A stretch of 64,000 bases of DNA from JAWKOK01 sp963765875 (GTDB lineage Bacteria; Chloroflexota; Anaerolineae; Caldilineales; Caldilineaceae), in assembly GCA_963765875.1 (NCBI GenBank), contig CAVXYK010000018.1:62001-126000 (forward strand), given 5' to 3'. Position 1 is the first letter of the stretch. The number at the start of each line of letters is the position of its first letter. Below the pieces are notes generated by a model. It did not search any database. It saw nothing but the letters and a program-made list of their open reading frames with translations, and was not told the DNA's origin. Shown piece after piece: positions 35,617-43,280 of the stretch. The position numbers and the translations under genes were made by a program.

Positions 35617-38600
35617 TTAGTTCGAGCGCAGCTGTAGCCACAGCATGGTCGCGACCATGCTCACCAAGACAACAATCCCAGCCGCGATAACGTCGAAATA
35701 ACTATGCAGCCAGTTGGCGCCCGGCAACAAACCTACGCCATACACTACATAGGCCGCAAGTCCTGCAATGGCCGTCCAAAGCAGGTTTCGGACGAGGATA
35801 GGGCGCGGTACGATCCGATTCTGGGCAATGAGAAGCAGGCTGATGGTTACCACCAATATGAGCAGGGCAATGATGAGCGTCGCTAGATTCACGCGCCCAT
35901 CCGAGAAGGCTGCACTCGAGGCTGCCTGGCCGTCCCCGGCTGAAACAGAACCATCTGAACCACTCGTCGTCGCATCTTGAGCCTCAGAAGTAGGGCCCGC
36001 CGTGCTTGAATCCGAGGACGTTTCGGGTTCACTATCTGCCACGTCACCGCTCTCGACTGTCTCCACATTTGTTACCAACAACTCATATGGCTCGCCACTG
36101 GTGGCCGCGCCTGCCGATGCGGTGATTAGCAACGTTCCTTCTTGCTCGATAGCAACATCACGAACGGCTATGCCGTTGCGCGTATTTGTGGACTGAACAG
36201 GGAGTGCCAGTTCTTCCCCATCGTAGATCAACTGATAGTCAACCAGGGTGTCATCGGGAACCGTCTGCCCATTTCGATCGAGTACCGGTCCAACTTCAAT
36301 ACGGATTGTCGATCCGACAGGAATGGCAGCCGGGACATCAGGAGTAGCCTCTTCGTCAACCCTCTGAATTTCCACATCCTCAGCCACTACCCCTAGATCG
36401 AGCACCTGAAGGGGATCCGGCTGTAGTCGTTCTTGTAAATCGGCAAAGCGGGTGCCGGATACACTGACCGGCGGTGAGCCATAGGGCGTGTAGCTTCGGA
36501 AAATCGCGGCAACGGCATTCTCCAGGAACGACGCCGACTGGCTATAGGCCCCAAGATAACCAGAGAGGGAGCTGATCTCGGTGGCGTCAAGAAAGTAGGG
36601 GGCCTGCAAGGCCAACACTACGATCTTCTTGCCTTCAATCTCTTCACTGCGCTCCCTGAGGAATCGCTTGACCGCGTCGCTGGCATAGATGGTTGGATCG
36701 ACGTCCAGCATGGCGAAGATCAGCCAGTCTGCTGCGTCAATATCCTGCTCGATCTGCAGTGAGCGGTCGATGGGCGCTGCAGCTTCGTCACCTTCAACGT
36801 CAAATTCAGTATTGTCGGTTTCTGCTGCGGCCGGCGCTTCCGCTGTCGGCGTCGGCAGAAGAGTCGTTAGCGTGTCGTCAGCCTCGTCCTCCTCTTCAGT
36901 TGACACGCCTGAATCCAGCACCTCGACCAACTCAGAAAATGTGAGGCTCGTCAACTGCCCCGGACTGATCTGACCTGTTGCCTCGGGGCCATGAAGGCGC
37001 AGGATGATATTTTCGATGTCGTCCGGGCCAATCGCCACTTCGGCAGTGCAATCGCTGCACTCTTGTTCCAGCCGGCTCTCAGTGAAAATCACAATTTTGT
37101 CACCGGCCTGCGGGGCCTGGGGCAAAGATTCCGTTGGTTCGCTGATGTCTGGATAGAGCACCGTCAGCGAATCTCGCGCAACTTGGCGCACCAGCGCATT
37201 GGCCGCTCTACGATGTTCGCTTTCGCCATCCAAAATAGCCAGTTGCTCATTGGAAACAAGCAAGCGATCTAGTGGAATCACCGGCGTTGTTTGGCTGCTG
37301 ACGCTTGCACCCTGCGCTTCGGTCAACGGAGAGGGCCGAGTTGAGAACGGTGATGTCGGCTGTGCCGTCGATGCAATCTCAGGTGTTGCCAACAGTGCGG
37401 ACCCAGTAATGACAACCCCGGTCGTGATAGGCCCTGTTTCGGCAAGCCCGCCTTGGGTCAGCAGTGCAATCGCCTCTGCTTCCAGGGCGTCCATATCCGA
37501 GTAGAGCCGCAGTTTCGACCGCAGGATTCGCCGTACCGCAGCGTCTACCTGATCAGCAAAGGTGAAGTTGCTTTCGTAGCGTTCCTGAAAAAAGCTGATT
37601 GTGGATTCAATATTGACCCGTTCAGTCTCCCAATCTTCATCATCTTCAAAGTGGCCCAGATGAAGAATGTCACTACCGGCAACAAACGCATCCTGGGCAA
37701 CCTGACGAGCGGGAAACTCACCGTCGTCCGTTTCGTAGTATCGTCGAATTGCCGGCGTACCCAAGGGACTGCTGACAATCAATCCATCTTCAAGCCAAGG
37801 TCCAAACCCCTCGTCCGTCAGGAGCGTGGACAGCTCTGACGAGAGGCCAAGGGGTTTGACGCGCCCAGGACCCGTTCCCTGCACGCCGCTGAAGCGCATA
37901 TGGCTCGGCATCATCATATCTGTATTGCTTGGTACACCAGGCTGCCCGTCCGTGACCGCTTGAAAAGGAGCCATTGGGCCGGCACGCAGTTCTTCGATGT
38001 CACTTTGGATGGTGGCCACTTCCTGATCCGGCAAGCGATCTACATCGCCCTGGCCAGGGAAGTGGCGGGCAACGGTCAGCACTTCCCCATTACCGCCCTG
38101 ATGAACTCCTTCAACGTAGCCCTGCCCCAGTTCGCTGACCCAATAAGGATTGCCTCCATACATGTGGACGCCAAGGCTGCCGACGCTGTCAGGACGCGGC
38201 TGTACAAGCATATCAAGGGAGGGCCCGAGCAGCAGGTTGACACCGACTGCCGACAGTTCTTGACCGACGATCTCACCTACAGCCCTGGCCAATTCAGGGT
38301 TCCAGGCCGCTCCAAGCGTCATCTGATCGGGCAGTTCTGTGAATCCTCGTCTCAGGGAAGTGACGCCAAAATCGTCCCCTATCTGTTCGACACCCACAAA
38401 GAGCGGGATATTCATTGCAGGGCGGTCAGCCTCCGCCAATTCATCGGCCAGCGTCGGCAGGGTTTCGATAAGTAGCGAGATGTTTTCCTCGTCAACCAAC
38501 GAAATTGCATCAGGCAGAAGAAGCCCATAGGCCAATGCCTGTAGTTGATTGGACAGACTCGCCACTTCAACAGGGGTGTCGATCCCTCTCTGGTTTGTGA

Positions 38601-38991
38601 AGTTCCAGTGCCTAGGGGAGAGGACCACACCGCCAACGCGGTATGCGTGGATCAGTACGGAAATATCGCTGAGGATGTTCGTGTCGTTGCCGGCAAAGTG
38701 GATGAGAAAGAGTTGACCGACTTTGTCCTCAACGCCCATCTGTACCAGCATTTCATCCGCCCGTGCATCGATCAGCGCGTCCACGGCTGCGCGGACTGCT
38801 TCCTCATCAGGAGAAGCAGCGACAACGAAATCTTGCGCCTCTGGCGTCTCAGATCCAGGCTGGATAACGTTGGGCGTGGCTGACTGGACCGGGTCTAGAG
38901 CGGCCGGCGCTTCGGATCGTGGCGTCTCGGTTTGGGCTTGCACAGGGACAAGAGGCGCCAGCACAAGAACAAGTGATATCCATAGCCACAT
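35617..38991 (-). CDS. Large exported GH3-like protein, catalytic residues missing
   Basis: About 1124 residues from ATG 38991, with a signal-like segment (MWLWISLVLVLAPLVPVQA). A TTG at 39036 would add a positively charged n-region and is an alternative; the frame open to 39267 covers repeat DNA. Residues about 80-500 follow glycoside hydrolase family 3 (NagZ type): VEDKVGQLFLIHF, GGVVLSPRHW, GVNLLLGPSLDML, ARHFPGQGDVDRLPDQ. The NagZ nucleophile segment (SDDL) is replaced by SSPL, and the DxH catalytic loop has no His. The rest has acidic linkers, Ig-like stretches and two or three C-terminal membrane helices (LATLIIALLILVVTISLLLI). It probably binds wall glycans rather than cutting them. 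Confidence 0.8.
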   Translation of the reverse strand: MWLWISLVLVLAPLVPVQAQTETPRSEAPAALDPVQSATPNVIQPGSETPEAQDFVVAASPDEEAVRAAVDALIDARADEMLVQMGVEDKVGQLFLIHFAGNDTNILSDISVLIHAYRVGGVVLSPRHWNFTNQRGIDTPVEVASLSNQLQALAYGLLLPDAISLVDEENISLLIETLPTLADELAEADRPAMNIPLFVGVEQIGDDFGVTSLRRGFTELPDQMTLGAAWNPELARAVGEIVGQELSAVGVNLLLGPSLDMLVQPRPDSVGSLGVHMYGGNPYWVSELGQGYVEGVHQGGNGEVLTVARHFPGQGDVDRLPDQEVATIQSDIEELRAGPMAPFQAVTDGQPGVPSNTDMMMPSHMRFSGVQGTGPGRVKPLGLSSELSTLLTDEGFGPWLEDGLIVSSPLGTPAIRRYYETDDGEFPARQVAQDAFVAGSDILHLGHFEDDEDWETERVNIESTISFFQERYESNFTFADQVDAAVRRILRSKLRLYSDMDALEAEAIALLTQGGLAETGPITTGVVITGSALLATPEIASTAQPTSPFSTRPSPLTEAQGASVSSQTTPVIPLDRLLVSNEQLAILDGESEHRRAANALVRQVARDSLTVLYPDISEPTESLPQAPQAGDKIVIFTESRLEQECSDCTAEVAIGPDDIENIILRLHGPEATGQISPGQLTSLTFSELVEVLDSGVSTEEEDEADDTLTTLLPTPTAEAPAAAETDNTEFDVEGDEAAAPIDRSLQIEQDIDAADWLIFAMLDVDPTIYASDAVKRFLRERSEEIEGKKIVVLALQAPYFLDATEISSLSGYLGAYSQSASFLENAVAAIFRSYTPYGSPPVSVSGTRFADLQERLQPDPLQVLDLGVVAEDVEIQRVDEEATPDVPAAIPVGSTIRIEVGPVLDRNGQTVPDDTLVDYQLIYDGEELALPVQSTNTRNGIAVRDVAIEQEGTLLITASAGAATSGEPYELLVTNVETVESGDVADSEPETSSDSSTAGPTSEAQDATTSGSDGSVSAGDGQAASSAAFSDGRVNLATLIIALLILVVTISLLLIAQNRIVPRPILVRNLLWTAIAGLAAYVVYGVGLLPGANWLHSYFDVIAAGIVVLVSMVATMLWLQLRSN

Positions 38992-39362
38992 CAGACTGCG
39001 TGTCAGGCCGGTTCGGCATGAATACGATGAGCCCAATGCAAAGAGTCTTATATTGAAATAAATTGACGCGAATTTGCCCGAATTGTGTCTTCGTCCCAGG
39101 GAGAAGATTCGTGAGAACTGTCGTAAATTCGTATCCGAATCCTTTTTCGCTATTGAATCACACGATGACAAAAATCCAGATTCGCGTCCACTGCTCGACG
39201 CTGTATGAGGATCCCTGCCGTGATTCTTTTTGCGATTCATGTCGGGATTCGCTAGGTCCGTTTTCATTCCGCACTGTACCCTGGTTCTTTGCCGCTACAT
39301 TTGGCTAATAGTTCTTCAACAGCTATACTGCATCAAGTACTGAAGTTCGCCAAACATGGGTC
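38992..39362. other. Gap between GH3-like gene and lepB with degenerate repeat
   Basis: The left part may code an N-terminal extension of the GH3-like protein (to TTG 39036). From 39062 to about 39215 it holds words of the type GACGCGAATTTGCCCGAATTG and, inverted, ATTCGTGAGAACTGTCGTAA, a GAATTCG-flavoured version of the 10-nt-word elements. The lepB promoter lies at its right end. No other gene is supported. Confidence 0.55.
39301..39329 (+). promoter_or_regulatory. Promoter of lepB
   Basis: TTGGCT (39301-39306), 17 bases, TATACT (39324-39329); lepB starts 34 bases later. Confidence 0.65.
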
Positions 39363-40007
39363 ATGCAAGAGCAAAATTTCGGATTCCAATTGACTGAAGA
39401 TGAGATGAAGGCGGTAGATGCGCCGCCCGCTGAAAAGATCGCTGAAGACCAGTTCAAACCAGATGAAGGCCCGCAAGAAGTAGCAAAGGCAAGATCTGGT
39501 CGGTATGGTCATTTTATCCTTCGAGAGACAGTGCAAGTGATTGCGCCTGCGCTGGTTTTGGCATTGGTCGTTCACCTCTTCCTTGCACAGGCGACTGTCG
39601 TTTTTGGCCAGAGCATGGAGCCCAATCTCTCGCAACATCAGCGTTTGATCGTGGATAAGGTTACCTACCGCCTGCATTCGCCGGAGCGTGACGACATTGT
39701 TGTCCTTGATCTGCCTGACATGAATGAGATGTTGGTGAAGCGTATCGTCGGGCTGCCCGGTGAAACGGTTGAAATCCGTGACGGTATCGTCTATGTCGAC
39801 AATACGCCGGTTCCGGAACCCTACCCCCACGATCTGATCAAATATGACATGGAACCGATTCTGTTGGGACCATTAAATTACTTCGTGCTAGGAGACAACC
39901 GTGGCAACAGCAATGATAGCCGGGTATTTGGTCCAGTGCATCGAGACTACATCCTGGGACACGTCTGGCTTCGCTACTGGCCATTTGATCAGATGAGGTT
40001 CTTCTAA
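39363..40007 (+). CDS. lepB: Signal peptidase I
   Basis: 214 residues. It cleaves signal peptides of secreted proteins at the outer face of the membrane. An acidic N-terminal tail is followed by one membrane helix (VQVIAPALVLALVVHLFLA), box B with the catalytic Ser (VFGQSMEPNLSQHQRLIVDK), box D with the general-base Lys (MLVKRIVGLPGETVEI) and box E (YFVLGDNRGNSNDSRVFGPV). Length and motifs fit the bacterial family. It has its own promoter, and the AI-2E/HAD gene begins seven bases after its stop. Confidence 0.95.
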   Translation: MQEQNFGFQLTEDEMKAVDAPPAEKIAEDQFKPDEGPQEVAKARSGRYGHFILRETVQVIAPALVLALVVHLFLAQATVVFGQSMEPNLSQHQRLIVDKVTYRLHSPERDDIVVLDLPDMNEMLVKRIVGLPGETVEIRDGIVYVDNTPVPEPYPHDLIKYDMEPILLGPLNYFVLGDNRGNSNDSRVFGPVHRDYILGHVWLRYWPFDQMRFF

Positions 40008-40013
40008 TCCAGT

Positions 40014-41792
40014 ATGGGCTCCAGACGCTGGAGTAACGTCACCAAGATCATCGTCATCGCCGTAATTGCGATTTTGGCAGTTGTGTTGTTGGTGACATTT
40101 CGGGCAATGATCACCCCTTCGATCGTTGCCTTTTTACTTGCCTTCATTTTCAGCTACCCGGTCAACTGGATACAGAGTCGAACTGGTTTGGCGCGCGGTG
40201 CGACAGTCGCCATCCTGTATCTATTCCTGCTGGCAATTGTGCTCATCTCTCCAGCACTGCTCTATCCTCGGGGCGGAGACCTCGTACTCTCATTGCAATC
40301 GGCAATTGAGGAGCTGGTCAGCAATCTTCGCACAGCAACCACCGGGCCGATCTTCGTATTCGGCAACTATCAGCTGTCCGTCGACAGCCTACTCCAACAG
40401 GCCGGCGACATTCTTCAGAACGTCGTAACGATTTCGACCAGCAACCCGATCATTATCTTCCGCGGCGTCACCACCGGCGTTCTAACCGTACTCTACGTAT
40501 CGGTATTGACCTTCTGGATATTGAAAGACCTGCAGAGACTTCAACGCCTGCTTATCGATCAGATTCCTCAAGACTATCAGGAAGAAGTACGACGCCTAGG
40601 CAGAGAATTGGGCGCTATTTGGGATGCATTTTTGCGTGGTCAAATTGTGCTGGCCATTGTAGTAGGCCTGATCACCTGGATTGTGCTATCCATGCTTGGC
40701 ATGCCCAACGCCGGCGGCCTTGCTTTGCTCTCTGCTTTCATGGAGTTTTTGCCTACGATCGGCCCGGGCATCAGCATGTTGATCGGTACAGCCGTAGCCC
40801 TCTTCGTCGGGTCAGAGTGGCCGATCTGGGGCAATAACTTCACCTTTGCAATTGTCGTGTTGATCGCCTACAACATCATCACCTGGTTTGAGAGCGCCTA
40901 CCTGATTCCAAGGCTGGTCGGCTCACGGGTGCGGTTGCATCCAGCCATCACGTTTGTCGGAATCATCAACGGCGCCATCGTCTTTGGTCTGATGGGCGTT
41001 CTGCTTGCGACGCCGGTCATCGCCAGCGCACGCGAAATCGGTCTCTACATTTTCCGTAAGCTTTTCGACCAAGAGCCGTTCGAACCGACCGGAACCGCCC
41101 AGACGGGAATCCGTATTCCAGGCCTGATTGGCGGCCGCAAGATTGACGGCGTGATCTTCGACCTGGATGGAACCATCACCCAGCTAGACTTCGAGGCCGT
41201 CGATCGGATGGCCCAGCGCACTGCCTGGCTTGGCGTGCTGCTTTCCGAGCAACGTCGAAGGCGCATAGCATACCGCCTCATGGTGAAGCTGGAGAGCATC
41301 ATCAACTTCACGCTCAATCGGCTTGTTCTCTACGAGCGTTTCGATACGCTTGAACGTTTCAAGCCGTTCTTCGATCAACTGCGGGCTTACCCCGCGGTCG
41401 ATCAGGACACCTTGCAGCCGGATGTGATATCCACGCTGCACTATCTGCAGAGCGAGTACAAACTGGCCCTGGTTTCCACACGAGAACGTTCCGCTGTAGA
41501 GGAAATTCTGCAAGGAAACCAACTGGATCCCGACATATTTCAGGCGATCATGACTCGGGAAAACGTACGCAATCTTGTTCCCAACAACGAAGCGTTTGTT
41601 GCAGCCACCGAGTTGATGGAGCTGGAGGTGGAAAATGTCCTCGTCGTCAGCGACAGCGACCCATTTTTGCGGTCCGGCAGTGCAACAGGCATGGCAGCTG
41701 CCGGCGTCCTCTGTGGATTGAGCGAAGAGCAGGACATTCAGAGCGCCGACATTGTGGTCGAAACAACAGCAGATCTCAGTGAATGGCTATAA
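40014..41792 (+). CDS. AI-2E family transporter fused to a HAD hydrolase
   Basis: 592 residues. Residues 1-355 are an AI-2E-type permease (PF01594) with about eight helices: ITPSIVAFLLAFIFSYPVNW, LGMPNAGGLALLSAFMEFLP, TIGPGISMLIG and LHPAITFVGIINGAIVFG. Residues about 378-592 are a HAD-like phosphatase with motif I VIFDLDGTITQLDFEAVDRM, motif II LALVSTR and motif IV VLVVSDSDPFLRS. Members of the permease family export small molecules or ions (AI-2, Na+); the HAD part probably dephosphorylates a related cytoplasmic substrate. The fusion is unusual. A terminator follows at 41893. Confidence 0.9.
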   Translation: MGSRRWSNVTKIIVIAVIAILAVVLLVTFRAMITPSIVAFLLAFIFSYPVNWIQSRTGLARGATVAILYLFLLAIVLISPALLYPRGGDLVLSLQSAIEELVSNLRTATTGPIFVFGNYQLSVDSLLQQAGDILQNVVTISTSNPIIIFRGVTTGVLTVLYVSVLTFWILKDLQRLQRLLIDQIPQDYQEEVRRLGRELGAIWDAFLRGQIVLAIVVGLITWIVLSMLGMPNAGGLALLSAFMEFLPTIGPGISMLIGTAVALFVGSEWPIWGNNFTFAIVVLIAYNIITWFESAYLIPRLVGSRVRLHPAITFVGIINGAIVFGLMGVLLATPVIASAREIGLYIFRKLFDQEPFEPTGTAQTGIRIPGLIGGRKIDGVIFDLDGTITQLDFEAVDRMAQRTAWLGVLLSEQRRRRIAYRLMVKLESIINFTLNRLVLYERFDTLERFKPFFDQLRAYPAVDQDTLQPDVISTLHYLQSEYKLALVSTRERSAVEEILQGNQLDPDIFQAIMTRENVRNLVPNNEAFVAATELMELEVENVLVVSDSDPFLRSGSATGMAAAGVLCGLSEEQDIQSADIVVETTADLSEWL

Positions 41793-41892
41793 ATTGTATG
41801 GGCCTTTTGCTTTAGACAGAAAATGGCTCGTTAAGCAATTGTGGGGTATTGCTGCGGAACCGTGGTTAAGCACGTCATCGATGTCGAGAGTC

Positions 41893-41914
41893 AACCCGCC
41901 GAAGCGGGTTTTCC
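41893..41914 (+). terminator. Terminator after the AI-2E/HAD gene
   Basis: AACCCGC (41893-41899) pairs with GCGGGTT (41904-41910) and is followed by TTCC. A second small hairpin (GCCACCGAAT/ATTCGGCGGC) follows at 41920. The rest of the gap to 42010 shows nothing. Confidence 0.6.
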
Positions 41915-42009
41915 ACATCAGCCACCGAATTGATTCGGCGGCGTCCAACCCCACTCAACCTCAGAGAACCCGAAACTTTCGGCAACTCGTTTGTGACAAT
42001 AGGAACAAG

Positions 42010-42297
42010 ATGTTAAAGGTCAAGATTAGTTACGATATGCGAGAAGGAATGGAGCAAGAGTGCCAGGAGTACCTTGTCAACCGCATGGCGCCTGCTCTTT
42101 CTGAACTGGGATTCGATGTCACGGACGTCTGGTACACGGTCTGGGGCAACTCTCCCCAGATTCTTGGCGGAGGTCAATTGGAGAACATGGCCGAGGCACG
42201 CCGGGTTTTTGAATCGGACGAGTGGTCCGATGTGGCAGAAAAACTGGAGTCAATGACTGAGAATTTTCAGTTGCGATTTCTCCGGGTGAAAGACTAA
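42010..42297 (+). CDS. Small protein of unknown function, possible dimeric alpha-beta barrel
   Basis: 95 residues, no signal or membrane segment. The order strand-helix-strand-strand-helix-strand (LKVKISYDMREGMEQECQEY, VTDVWYTVWGN, VFESDEWSDVAEKLESM, LRFLRVKD) resembles ABM/NIPSNAP-type ferredoxin-like dimers that bind small ligands. I cannot assign a family. AGGAAC lies before the ATG. It ends three bases before the next gene, so the two are probably one operon. Confidence 0.7.
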   Translation: MLKVKISYDMREGMEQECQEYLVNRMAPALSELGFDVTDVWYTVWGNSPQILGGGQLENMAEARRVFESDEWSDVAEKLESMTENFQLRFLRVKD

Positions 42298-42300
42298 ACA

Positions 42301-43014
42301 ATGGCGCACGGGTCCATTGATAGATCGCCGCACCCCGCCATGCATGGCAGCCGACCATTGGCCCTGGTTGTCTTTCTTGAAAATGTAGGCCACATTCATG
42401 GCATCAATTTGCCTCAATGGGCCATGGACATCATTGACTTCGCCAGTGAAGAGTATGCAAAAGTGTTGCTTCGTCTCTACGGAGCCCACCGATGCTATGA
42501 TCACATACTCATTTTGGAGGACGAACGGGCAACCGGGCCGGAACTGGTAAAAACGTTGCTCGCTGCCAGCCGAACACACCGGGTGGATGTGCTGTTGCTG
42601 GTCCATGGCCATGAGGGCTGCTTGGTAGGCTATCGCGGCGAGGAGATGGTTGGGGCGGAAACTTTCCAGCGACTTAGAAGCGCTTACGATCAAGATCCCC
42701 AGGCGCTGAATCTGCGGATGGTCTATGGCCTAAATTGCTATGGCGCCAGTCTTGCCAACACTTGGATTGAGCTGGGGGCCGAAGTTGTCAACGGAGCAGT
42801 AGGCGTCAACTGGTTTCCAGAGCCCAGCCTATCCGTCTTTCTTAAAAACTGGCTCGGGGGACAATCGTACAGCAGGTCGGTCAGGCGAAGCAATCGTCGG
42901 GCCAACCAGATCTGGTATCGACTTCTACGTTCCACGCCCAGTGAAGCCCACCCATGGATTGTCAGTAGCCGGCAGATTGTTTTTGGCCAAGCAGATATCA
43001 CTATCACCGGGTAA
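42301..43014 (+). CDS. Putative caspase-like (clan CD) cysteine peptidase
   Basis: 237 residues without a signal peptide. A hydrophobic strand ending in His-Gly (VDVLLLVHGHEG) is followed about 45 residues later by a strand ending in Cys (LRMVYGLNCYGASLANTWIE). This His-Gly/Cys spacing and context matches the catalytic dyad of caspase-hemoglobinase fold peptidases such as metacaspases and CHAT. GAEVVNGAVGVNWFPEP follows, like the post-Cys segment that shapes the specificity pocket. No confident family match can be made by eye. It is probably co-transcribed with the small gene before it. Confidence 0.65.
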   Translation: MAHGSIDRSPHPAMHGSRPLALVVFLENVGHIHGINLPQWAMDIIDFASEEYAKVLLRLYGAHRCYDHILILEDERATGPELVKTLLAASRTHRVDVLLLVHGHEGCLVGYRGEEMVGAETFQRLRSAYDQDPQALNLRMVYGLNCYGASLANTWIELGAEVVNGAVGVNWFPEPSLSVFLKNWLGGQSYSRSVRRSNRRANQIWYRLLRSTPSEAHPWIVSSRQIVFGQADITITG

Positions 43015-43206
43015 GGCCGTTCCAGAGAAAAAGATGCCCCGGCGCAAGTCCCCGGCTCAGCCTACAAACGGGATCTCCGGACCAGAATTAGACTGGGCCG
43101 CGCCGGAGACTTTGGGAGAATCATTCCCTTGGATTGGCCTAAGAAATGTCGGCAGTCGCCAAAAGGATTGGCATCTCTAGCGCAGCAATGATCGTCTCCG
43201 AAACAG

Positions 43207-43248
43207 AAGAGGGGCCATTATTCGTTAAGAATAACGGCCCCTCTTTAA
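43207..43248. terminator. Bidirectional terminator
   Basis: AAGAGGGGCC (43207-43216) pairs with GGCCCCTCTT (43236-43245), with inner TTATTC/GAATAA pairs and T-rich flanks on both sides. It lies between the convergent caspase-like and cNMP-domain genes. Confidence 0.85.
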
Positions 43249-43280
43249 TTTTGTCTCTTGCTGCCCCGGCGTCAAAAGCG

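Noticed and set aside
39036..39267. N-terminal 75 residues of the GH3-like open frame
   Set aside because: This part covers repeat-like GAATTCG words and precedes the signal peptide, so it is not protein.
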